Assembly: GCF_028649395.1 (NCBI RefSeq)
Contig: NZ_JAQSUW010000011.1
Coordinates: forward strand, 344,802-408,801
DNA length: 64,000 nt
Reading direction: 5' to 3'
Origin: Pseudomonas sp. Gutcm_11s
Lineage (GTDB): Bacteria > Pseudomonadota > Gammaproteobacteria > Pseudomonadales > Pseudomonadaceae
The notes under the pieces were generated by a model that saw nothing but the letters and a program-made list of their open reading frames with translations, was not told the DNA's origin and did no database searches. Shown here piece by piece: positions 18,034 to 25,102 of the stretch (its first letter is position 1; each line of letters starts with the position of its first letter). The position numbers and the translations under genes were made by a program.

Positions 18034-18621
18034 TCAGCCGATGTTGAACACCTCGGCCAGGTGCTGCTCGTAGCGCGTTACGTCGCGCTCGATGTTCGGC
18101 ACCTTCATCACGTCGGTGCAGAGGAAGGTCGGCAGGGCGCTCATGCCGAGGAACTGGTTGGCCTTGTGGAAGGGGAAATACACCGCGTCCACGCCCTTGG
18201 CCTCGAAGAAATCGGTGGGGTCGTCGAAGGCCTGCTGCGGGGCGTTCCAGGTCAGCGACAGCATGTACTGCTTGCCCTGGATCAGGCCGCCGCTGCCGTA
18301 CTTCTGCGAGGCGTCAGAGCGGGTACGACCGTCGTTGGCGTAGAGGCTGCCGTGGCCGGCGGTGAACACCTCGTCCAGGTACTTCTTCACGGTCCAGGGC
18401 GCGCCCATCCACCAGCCGGGCATCTGGTAGATCACCACGTCGGCCCAGAGGAACTTCTGCACTTCTTCGTCGATGTCGTAGCCGCCGTCGATGAAGGTGG
18501 TCTTGATGTCGAAACCGGCGCGGTCGAGGAAGGCCACGGCAGCGTCGTGCAGGGTGGCGTTGTAGCGACCGTCGGAATGGGCGAACTGCTTGCCGCCGTT
18601 GAGGAGCAGGATCTTTTTCAT
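18034..18621 (-). CDS. mdaB: NAD(P)H quinone oxidoreductase MdaB
   Basis: 195-aa flavodoxin-fold quinone reductase (modulator of drug activity B), giving two-electron reduction of quinones to protect against redox cycling. Family landmarks: MKKILLLNGGKQFAHSDGRYN at the start, YQMPGWWMGAPW, the YGSGG segment, LTWNAP and the final YEQHL. The length matches E. coli MdaB (193 aa). Its stop codon is adjacent to the stop of the CAP gene. A divergent monooxygenase gene lies beyond a 157-base spacer, and a MerR regulator is close enough to be a candidate controller. Confidence 0.93.
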   Translation of the reverse strand: MKKILLLNGGKQFAHSDGRYNATLHDAAVAFLDRAGFDIKTTFIDGGYDIDEEVQKFLWADVVIYQMPGWWMGAPWTVKKYLDEVFTAGHGSLYANDGRTRSDASQKYGSGGLIQGKQYMLSLTWNAPQQAFDDPTDFFEAKGVDAVYFPFHKANQFLGMSALPTFLCTDVMKVPNIERDVTRYEQHLAEVFNIG

Positions 18622-18778
18622 GGAAGCCTCCGGGCATATCGAATGGCCGGCAGGTTACGCAGCCAGGCGGTGGCGAAACAGACGCCGGCGAGCAAATGAT
18701 TGTTGCTGACAAGTCATGAATGCCGGCGGCTCTATTGCGCTAGGGTGTGCCCACTACCTACCTACCACGGAGCGCACC

Positions 18779-19069
18779 ATGTACGGCTTTATCCTTCACG
18801 CCCATACCAAGCCCGAGCAGTCCGAGGCCTTCGAGCAGCTGTTCCGCGCCTATGTCGAGCCCAGCCGCGCCGAGGCCGGTTGTGTGCAGTACCACATGCT
18901 GCGCGATGCCCAGGACCCGAGCCTGTTCATCTTCTTCGAGGTGTGGGCGTCGCCAGAGGCCTTCGCCGAGCACACGGCCCTGCCGCATATGCGCGAGTTC
19001 AGCGAGCGGCGCATGGATTACCTGCGTCGTGACTTCGAGATCCGCGAGATCGAGATGCTCAGCGCCTGA
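18779..19069 (+). CDS. Antibiotic biosynthesis monooxygenase (ABM) domain protein
   Basis: 96-aa dimeric ferredoxin-like-fold protein of the ABM/YgiN type. Typical features: FILHAHTKPEQSEAFEQLFR opening, SRAEAGCVQYHMLRD and LFIFFEVWASPEAFAEHT with the conserved His. YgiN is a quinol monooxygenase that partners MdaB in E. coli, so pairing with the divergent mdaB suggests a quinone redox cycle; the substrate is inference. ATG 18779 has GGAG about 7 bases upstream, and the longer frame from 18716 lacks support. Confidence 0.87.
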   Translation: MYGFILHAHTKPEQSEAFEQLFRAYVEPSRAEAGCVQYHMLRDAQDPSLFIFFEVWASPEAFAEHTALPHMREFSERRMDYLRRDFEIREIEMLSA

Positions 19070-19072
19070 GGC

Positions 19073-19492
19073 TCAGAACTTCTCCGGCTTCTCCCTGGCC
19101 ACCTGTTTGGCGGCGAGGCCCATCAGGCGCTGGAACTTGGCGCAGGCCAGATGGTTTTCGGCGGGGCATACCGCAGCATGGCGCAGGCCGTCGCGGATGG
19201 CGGACAGGCGCTTGATGGTCTGGTCCAGCTGGTCGGCCTTGCGCTCCAGCTGCTCACGGTCGATGGCCGGGCCGCCCTCGGCGGCCAGCATCTCGGCGAT
19301 GGCATCGAGCGAGAAGCCGGCCGTGCGGCCCAGGGCGATCAGCGCCAGGCGCTGCAGTACCGATTCGTCGAACACCCGGCGCAGGCCGTTGCGGCCGATG
19401 GAGCGGATCAGGCCCTTTTCCTCGTAGTAGCGCAGGGTCGAGGCCGGCAGGCCGGAGTCACGGGCGACCCGGCCGATATCCATCTCTCTCAT
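19073..19492 (-). CDS. MerR-family transcriptional regulator
   Basis: 139-aa regulator. The N-terminal winged helix (IGRVARDSGLPASTLRYYEEKGLI) is canonical MerR, followed by RRVFDESVLQRLALIALGR and a long dimerisation helix. The effector region has Cys at AVCPAENHLAC, spaced unlike the SoxR Fe-S cluster, so a metal or redox effector is possible. It converges with the ABM gene (3-base gap), and its targets could include mdaB and the monooxygenase gene; no operator was identified. Confidence 0.87.
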   Translation of the reverse strand: MREMDIGRVARDSGLPASTLRYYEEKGLIRSIGRNGLRRVFDESVLQRLALIALGRTAGFSLDAIAEMLAAEGGPAIDREQLERKADQLDQTIKRLSAIRDGLRHAAVCPAENHLACAKFQRLMGLAAKQVAREKPEKF

Positions 19493-19538
19493 CGCATCAC
19501 CTCGAATCCGTTCTCCGTGAGGCGCCGGTTTCGGCCCG

Positions 19539-21554
19539 TCAGTGGCTGTAGCCGGTCGGCTTGTTGCGGATGGTCTTCAGCAGGTCTTCCGGGCTGATGC
19601 TGGCGACCATCTTGCTGTGGGCCGCGCTACCCGGTTGCGGCTGGTGGAGGATATGGCCCTTCATCTTGCCGATGATGTGCATCTCGCACGGCTTGCAGTC
19701 GAACTTCAGGGTCAGCACCTCGTCGCCATGGATCAGCTGCATCGGCTGCACCTTGGTGCGCACGCCGGTGACGCCTTTGGCCTGCTTGGGGCAGAGGTTG
19801 AAGGAGAAACGCAGGCAGTGCTTGGTGATCATCACCGGCACTTCGCCTTCCTCCTCATGGGCCTCGTAGGCTGCGTCGATCAGCTGCACGCCGTGGCGGT
19901 GGTAGAAGTCGCGGGCCTTCTGGTTGTAGACGTTGGCCAGGAAGCTCAGGTGCGACTCCGGGTACACCGGCGGCGGGGTGGTCTCGGCCTTGCGGCTGCC
20001 GCGCGGGTGAGCGGCGACGCGTGCCTCGGTGAGCTTGTCGACGGCCTCGCGACGCAGCGCCTTGAGCTGCGAGTTGGGCACGAAGAACGCCTGCGGGGCG
20101 TCCAGCGCCACGTCCAGCGCGTGGTATTCGGTGGTGCCGAGCTGGGTCAGCAGGTCGCGCAGGCCGTCGAGCGCCTGCTCCGGCTTGTTGGCCACGCCGA
20201 ACGGGCCGGGCAGCTCCGCCTGAGCGCTGATGCCTTCCTCGCTGGTGGCAGTGAGCTGCAGGCGTTCTTCACGCAGCTCGGCCTTCCAGCTCACGCCGAT
20301 GCGGCGCTCGGCGGAGGTCTTCTGCAACGCCTGCTGCCAGTTGTGGTCGAGGTTGCGGGAGAGCGGATGGTTGGGGCGCAGGCGGAACAGGCCCTCGGGC
20401 ATCTCGTTGGGCTCGACGCGGTAGCGGTAGCGCTTCTCGCCGTCTTCCTCGAATTCGTTCTTCAGCTCGGCGATGTTGGCGCGGAAGCCCACCACCTCGC
20501 GCTTGACCAGCACGTTGAGGCCGTCACCGTTGGACAGCGGCTCATGGGTGACGGCGATCAGGTCGCGCTTGTTGACCTTTTCCACGTTACCGACGGCCAG
20601 GCCGGTGAAGGTCGGCGAGTCGAAGGCGCCGATGTCGACCTTGCGGTCGGTGACGAAGTAGTCGGTGCTGCCGCGGTGGAAGGTCTTGTCCGGATCGGGC
20701 AGGAAGAAGTGCGCGGTGCGGCCGCTGGAGGCGCGGGCCAGGTCCGGGCGGTCTTCGAGGATGGCGTCGAGTTCCTTGCGGTAGTGGGCGGTGATGTTCT
20801 TCACGTAGCCCATGTCCTTGTAGCGCCCCTCGATCTTGAACGAGCGCACGCCGGCCTCGACCAGCGCGCGCAGGTTGGCGCTCTGGTTGTTGTCCTTCAT
20901 CGACAGCAGGTGCTTCTCGAAGGCCACCACGCGGCCCTGGTCGTCCTTCAGGGTGTACGGCAGGCGGCAGGCCTGCGAGCAGTCGCCACGGTTGGCACTG
21001 CGCCCGGTCTGCGCGTGGGAGATGTTGCACTGGCCGGAGAAGGCCACGCACAGCGCGCCATGGATGAAGAACTCGATGGAGGCATCGGTGGCATCGGCGA
21101 TGCTGCGGATTTCCTGCAGGTTCAGCTCGCGCGCCAATACCAGCTGGGAGAAGCCGGCCTGGTCGAGGAACCTGGCGCGGTCCAGGGTGCGGATGTCGGT
21201 CTGGGTGCTGGCATGCAGCTCGATCGGCGGAATATCCAGCTCCATCACGCCCAGGTCCTGCACGATCAACGCATCGACGCCGGCGTCGTATAGCTGGTGG
21301 ATCAGCGTGCGCACCTGCTCTAGCTCATCGTCGTGGAAGATGGTGTTGAGGGTGGTGAACACCCTCGCGTGGTAGCGGCGGGCGAACTTCACCAGCTCGG
21401 CGATATCGCTGACCTCGTTGCAGGCATTGTGCCGCGCGCCGAAGCTCGGCCCGCCGATATAGATGGCATCGGCTCCATGCAGGATGGCCTCCCGGGCGAT
21501 GGTCACATCGCGGGCAGGGCTGAGCAGTTCCAGATGGTTCTTGGGCAGGGACAT
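19539..21554 (-). CDS. rlhA: Peptidase U32 family, 23S rRNA C2501 hydroxylase RlhA-like
   Basis: 671 aa, matching E. coli RlhA/YdcP (about 650 aa) rather than the shorter TrhP/YegQ. RlhA makes 5-hydroxycytidine 2501 in 23S rRNA using prephenate-derived metabolism. The start NHLELLSPARDVTIAREAIL and the block IPPIELHASTQTDIR are characteristic. The U32 cysteines lie in GALCVAFSGQCNIS and GDCSQACRLPY and probably hold an Fe-S cluster. A C-terminal domain of about 200 residues has KHCLRFSFNLCPKQ and DCKPCEMH. Monocistronic, leftward. Confidence 0.87.
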   Translation of the reverse strand: MSLPKNHLELLSPARDVTIAREAILHGADAIYIGGPSFGARHNACNEVSDIAELVKFARRYHARVFTTLNTIFHDDELEQVRTLIHQLYDAGVDALIVQDLGVMELDIPPIELHASTQTDIRTLDRARFLDQAGFSQLVLARELNLQEIRSIADATDASIEFFIHGALCVAFSGQCNISHAQTGRSANRGDCSQACRLPYTLKDDQGRVVAFEKHLLSMKDNNQSANLRALVEAGVRSFKIEGRYKDMGYVKNITAHYRKELDAILEDRPDLARASSGRTAHFFLPDPDKTFHRGSTDYFVTDRKVDIGAFDSPTFTGLAVGNVEKVNKRDLIAVTHEPLSNGDGLNVLVKREVVGFRANIAELKNEFEEDGEKRYRYRVEPNEMPEGLFRLRPNHPLSRNLDHNWQQALQKTSAERRIGVSWKAELREERLQLTATSEEGISAQAELPGPFGVANKPEQALDGLRDLLTQLGTTEYHALDVALDAPQAFFVPNSQLKALRREAVDKLTEARVAAHPRGSRKAETTPPPVYPESHLSFLANVYNQKARDFYHRHGVQLIDAAYEAHEEEGEVPVMITKHCLRFSFNLCPKQAKGVTGVRTKVQPMQLIHGDEVLTLKFDCKPCEMHIIGKMKGHILHQPQPGSAAHSKMVASISPEDLLKTIRNKPTGYSH

Positions 21555-21734
21555 GGTGTTTCTTCTTTATAGGCGTGGCACGGCAAGGCGCGCATTGTAA
21601 CGGGCAAGGGGGAGGGTGGCACCCTGAGGTGCCGGATGGTGCTGATGTGGTGAACCTGATTTGCGGCTTGGTGAACGGAGAAACCAATCACAATGCATGC
21701 TGAGTAGCTGCCTTGTGACTGTCAGGATATGTGT

Positions 21735-22091
21735 TTAATCGGCGTAGACCTTCTCTCTGGTGGTCAGATTCTCCGTGCCGAGGAAGGTGTTGGAGGGAAC
21801 GAAAGCTATGGGAGCTACATCGCCTTCCACGGCGGCATATCTGGCTAGGTAGTAGTAGACGATGTTGCAGCGTTGCACGCGAATGTCCTGGGTCAGCGAG
21901 CTAATGGGGGCACGCCAGGTGGTTGGCTTTTCTCGGCAGTCACCGCTTATCAGTTCCGAGTCTTCGATAGCCATGTTCTCGGCCTTCATTACGGCCTTTT
22001 TCAGTTGTGCCTCGATCAGCGTGTTCTCTGACGTTTCGCAGCCTGCAGTCAGTAGCAGGAGTGCGGCCAGTAGCGAAATCCTTTTCGTCAT
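21735..22091 (-). CDS. Small lipoprotein of unknown function (118 aa)
   Basis: 118-aa precursor with a type II signal peptide (MTKRISLLAALLLLTAGC), lipidated Cys18. The mature part has three further Cys-containing or polar segments (GDCREKPTTW, VQRCNIVYYYLARY). No family recognised. Base composition is visibly lower in GC than the neighbours. It is the first of three consecutive leftward genes for small exported proteins. Confidence 0.75.
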   Translation of the reverse strand: MTKRISLLAALLLLTAGCETSENTLIEAQLKKAVMKAENMAIEDSELISGDCREKPTTWRAPISSLTQDIRVQRCNIVYYYLARYAAVEGDVAPIAFVPSNTFLGTENLTTREKVYAD

Positions 22092-22214
22092 GGTGGTCTC
22101 TTTGGGGGCGGTTATTGAGCCGGAGAGATTAAAGCAATGATCGTTTAGCTGATTTGGAAGAGGCCACGTTTCTCAGTCGGATGATGGAGAAATCCTGTGC
22201 TGCGTCTGTGACTA

Positions 22215-22568
22215 TTACTCTTCGGGCAATTCCAGGCCGTAGCGTTTGCCCAGGGCAATCACATACTCGGTGTCTTGCGAGCACAGGTCGTAGCCGGCCA
22301 TGTAGGCCTGCATGGCGGCGTCGCCTTCGATGGCCTTGCCGTGGCTGTAGATGACTTCGTCGTAGACGGGGAGCCGGTAGTGGGCGAGGAACTCGTTGAT
22401 CATCTTCAGCCGCTGACTATCGCCGTCGTCGTAGCCGTGATCCCAGAACAGCCGGTCGATGCAGGAGATCGCTCCGCGATAGTGCGCCTGGCTTTCGTCC
22501 GCAGCGGCGGTGTGGGCGAGGGTGGCCAGGCAGAGGCCGATGGCCAGCGTGGCGAGGCGTCGGGTCAT
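22215..22568 (-). CDS. Small secreted hypothetical protein (117 aa)
   Basis: 117-aa precursor with a Sec signal (ATLAIGLCLATLAHTAAA) and a mature domain of about 95 residues with two Cys (AISCIDRLFWDHGYDDGD and GYDLCSQDTE), probably a disulfide. No catalytic motif or family recognised. It lies between two lipoprotein genes on the same strand with gaps of more than 100 bases, so cotranscription is uncertain. Confidence 0.72.
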   Translation of the reverse strand: MTRRLATLAIGLCLATLAHTAAADESQAHYRGAISCIDRLFWDHGYDDGDSQRLKMINEFLAHYRLPVYDEVIYSHGKAIEGDAAMQAYMAGYDLCSQDTEYVIALGKRYGLELPEE

Positions 22569-22672
22569 GAGGAGTCCTTTCTTCAGGGTGAAAAGCCGGG
22601 TTGCCGGCTGGGCGCAGGCAGCTTACCTCGACCCGCGCGTTGGCTGCGGGCGGAGCTCGCAAACCTGGGCAA

Positions 22673-23113
22673 TCAGGGGATGTCGCCGCAGAACAGGTCC
22701 TGGCCGCCATCGGACGACGGTGCGCGCAGCACCAGGGCGTGCGGCGTGGCTTGCAGGGTGCTCAGTGGCACCTTGGCGCTGCGCGACAGGTTCCAGCCGT
22801 CGAGCGGGCCCTTGTGGAAGGTACGCACGGTGTTGTTCAGCCCGTAGGCGGGCTTGGCGCCCAGTTGGCCGCAGTGGCCGGTATAGATGAACGCGTACAG
22901 GCGCACCGGCAGGGTCATGCCCATGGGCACGCCGCTGACGAAGGCGGTCACGTCGGTCTGTGCATCGCGTGGTACCAGAGTCGCCTGGGCGATCTGCCCG
23001 GCATTACGCGGGCTGGCCTGCAGGCGCATCTGCACATGCTCGTCGCGGCTGCTGCCGGCGCAGCCCGCCAGGGTGAGGGCGAGCAGAAGGGCTACTGGAG
23101 ATGTGGTACGCAT
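22673..23113 (-). CDS. Hypothetical lipoprotein (146 aa)
   Basis: 146-aa precursor with lipobox LTLAGC (Cys18). The mature domain looks beta-rich, with VRLYAFIYTGHCGQLG and a C-terminal Cys (QDLFCGDIP). The layout is reminiscent of small Cu/Zn-superoxide-dismutase-like or copper-binding domains, but ligands are not clear and I make no functional claim. The start is supported by AAAGGAGT upstream. Confidence 0.7.
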   Translation of the reverse strand: MRTTSPVALLLALTLAGCAGSSRDEHVQMRLQASPRNAGQIAQATLVPRDAQTDVTAFVSGVPMGMTLPVRLYAFIYTGHCGQLGAKPAYGLNNTVRTFHKGPLDGWNLSRSAKVPLSTLQATPHALVLRAPSSDGGQDLFCGDIP

Positions 23114-23281
23114 GGCGGACTCCTTTCGCGGCGATTGCCGAGGATTCTAGCTGGCGATGAGCCCGATAAATCTAAGCGGAACGATCAGAGCGCTTGAGGA
23201 TTCTACTGAGTGACGGTGGCCGCCATGTGCAGTCGCAGAGTCGAAGATCCACTGCCGCGCGCCTGCGCGAGGAGGTAGGTC

Positions 23282-23623
23282 ATGAGTTCCCTGACCATCG
23301 AGGGCTGGTGCAAGCCCGACAACGCCCAGCGCTCCACGCCGCTGGGTGGGTTCCATTTCTACATTGGTGGCGACAACCACCTGCGTCTGGAAGAGGCCGA
23401 GGCTAGCCTGCAGGAGCGTCATGAGCAGGAGATGATGATCGATGCCGATCTCGCCGACCTGCAGCTGGTGCCGCCGGATGACTGTGGGCCGCTGAGCGAT
23501 TGCCGCTTCCGCGTCTACCTGAGCGCCCAGGAGGGGCGAGGCCAGTTCCACCTGGTCGGTCATCGGGCGAGCGACGGCAGCCTGATTTATACCAATGCGG
23601 TGCTGATCGATCAGCTTAGCTAG
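23282..23623 (+). CDS. Hypothetical cytoplasmic protein (113 aa)
   Basis: 113-aa acidic protein without signal peptide or membrane segment, with strand-rich ends (LTIEGWCKPD, FHFYIGGD, RGQFHLVGHRASDG). AGGAGG lies about 6 bases before ATG 23282, one of the strongest Shine-Dalgarno sequences here. No family recognised. It is divergent from the lipoprotein at 22673. Confidence 0.75.
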   Translation: MSSLTIEGWCKPDNAQRSTPLGGFHFYIGGDNHLRLEEAEASLQERHEQEMMIDADLADLQLVPPDDCGPLSDCRFRVYLSAQEGRGQFHLVGHRASDGSLIYTNAVLIDQLS

Positions 23624-23720
23624 GGGCTGCGCTGTTTTCCGACAGGTCAGGGCCGTCGTTGCGCGCCTGTCTGCTGGGTCTAGTGCTGGCGGTGAGTGGG
23701 CGGAAGTCGTAGCTGCGGGA

Positions 23721-23742
23721 GAGGTGGGCTGGCGCCCACCTC
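23721..23742 (-). terminator. Hairpin after DUF2846-like lipoprotein gene
   Basis: A perfect 9-bp stem (GAGGTGGGC / GCCCACCTC) with a 4-base loop, 14 bases past the stop on the minus strand. There is no clear U-run, so it may be a processing end rather than a terminator. Confidence 0.45.
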
Positions 23743-23755
23743 CGGTGCGGCACGC

Positions 23756-24196
23756 TTAGCGGGCCAGTTCGGTCTCTGCCACGGCTTTGCGGCCTTCGGC
23801 TTCGGAGACTTGTTCCAGGTTGGCACCACCGACGAATACACCGAACTTGATGTACTGGCGCACGTAGTGGTTCTTGCCAGCTTCGGCATTGAGGGTGAGG
23901 CTGTTGTCGCCGAATTCCGACTCGGTCGCCAGCACGTGCTCACCCGGGGTGACGGTGCGGTAGAAGTAGGTGTTGATCGCGGTTTCGCCGATGACTTCGC
24001 CGTCGACCTTGACCGTCTTCTTCAGCGCCGGGCCGAGCGAGGAGTCACGGAAAATATACAGGCCAGCCTGGTCCTGCGGCGGGGTTGGGAAGGCTTTGAG
24101 CGCCTGATCCTTCTCGGCGGATTCCATCGGTACGGATGCACAACCCGACAGCAGAGCCACACCGAGCGCCGCTGCACACATCATTTTCTTGGACAT
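23756..24196 (-). CDS. DUF2846-like lipoprotein
   Basis: 146-aa precursor with lipobox LLSGC (Cys19). The mature domain follows the DUF2846 pattern: GLYIFRDSSLGPALKKTVKVDGEVIGET, then TYFYRTVTPGEHVLATESE and the aromatic YVRQYIKFGVF, a beta-sandwich likely anchored in the outer or inner membrane. Function unknown. A hairpin lies downstream. It appears monocistronic, with its ATG 92 bases from the end of the convergent-side GNAT gene. Confidence 0.8.
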   Translation of the reverse strand: MSKKMMCAAALGVALLSGCASVPMESAEKDQALKAFPTPPQDQAGLYIFRDSSLGPALKKTVKVDGEVIGETAINTYFYRTVTPGEHVLATESEFGDNSLTLNAEAGKNHYVRQYIKFGVFVGGANLEQVSEAEGRKAVAETELAR

Positions 24197-24288
24197 AAAT
24201 TACTCGTTCCTGAGTGTTGGTAAGACCGGCACGCTATCAATGTGCCAGCGTGCGACACCTTACCGACCCAGGCCACGAATGCAAGAAC

Positions 24289-24975
24289 CTACATCAGGCG
24301 TCCGCGCACCAGCTCCTGCGCCTGCCGGGCTAGCTGATCGAGCAGTCGGTCACGCTGCTTTTCGGCATCGCGCATGGCCTTCTGGCCGTGCTGTTTGACC
24401 AGGTAGGTGTGGATCTGCCCGACTTCCTTGGAGTGGAAGATCGGCGTCAGGTCCTGCACGGCGACCAGGCCGTCCGAGGCGTGGTCGCGGCTGTTCATCA
24501 GCACCTGCGGGCCGCGTGCGCCGAGTACGCGAAAGCCCAGGGCGGTGAAGGTCGGCACCCGGCTGGCCACGCAGGTCAGTGCGGCGTGCGGGTGGAGTAG
24601 TTGCATCTGCTCCAGCATGGCGCGGGCGATGCCCTGGCGGCGGTGGCTGGCCTGCACGGCGGTGTACAGCAGGGTGCAGGCTTCGGGATCGTCCTTGCTC
24701 GGCAGGTACAGGGCAAAGCCCAGCACCTGGGACGGGTCTTCATCGTCCAGGGCCAGGATCAGCTGCGCGCTGCTGTCCGGCTCGCTGCCCATGGCCTGCA
24801 GGTACAGGTGCACCTCGAAGCCGATCACGTATTGGTACAGCTGGTACAGCGGGTTGCTCGGCGTCAGCGGCGCCGGGCTGAGGTCGCTGAAGTAGTCCAC
24901 CACCATCTGCAGCACCTGGCTCTTCAGGGACTCGGGCGGCGGGGTATTGAGGTGGCTGAGGGTGAACATCGGCAT
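24289..24975 (-). CDS. GNAT-fold acetyltransferase
   Basis: 228 aa. The acetyl-CoA motif is in CTLLYTAVQASHRRQGIARAML (Q/RxxGxA) at about 115-136. A C-terminal extension of about 70 residues, highly charged (KQHGQKAMRDAEKQRDRLL), follows the GNAT core. The start at 24975 (MPMFTL) is chosen; the frame opens to 25185 but would overlap the divergent OsmC-YcaO gene. Substrate unknown. Its promoter region is shared with the divergent OsmC-YcaO gene (127-base spacer). Confidence 0.8.
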   Translation of the reverse strand: MPMFTLSHLNTPPPESLKSQVLQMVVDYFSDLSPAPLTPSNPLYQLYQYVIGFEVHLYLQAMGSEPDSSAQLILALDDEDPSQVLGFALYLPSKDDPEACTLLYTAVQASHRRQGIARAMLEQMQLLHPHAALTCVASRVPTFTALGFRVLGARGPQVLMNSRDHASDGLVAVQDLTPIFHSKEVGQIHTYLVKQHGQKAMRDAEKQRDRLLDQLARQAQELVRGRLM

Positions 24976-25102
24976 ACGGCTTTGCGGCGGGTTGGCCCGG
25001 CATTGTAGCGCCCTTGGCGCGGCAGGCCGTCGCCGGGGCAAGACTTCCCACGCAAAAGCCGGATAATGGCGGCCATTCGTCTTGCCTGCGTCTGGTAACC
25101 CC

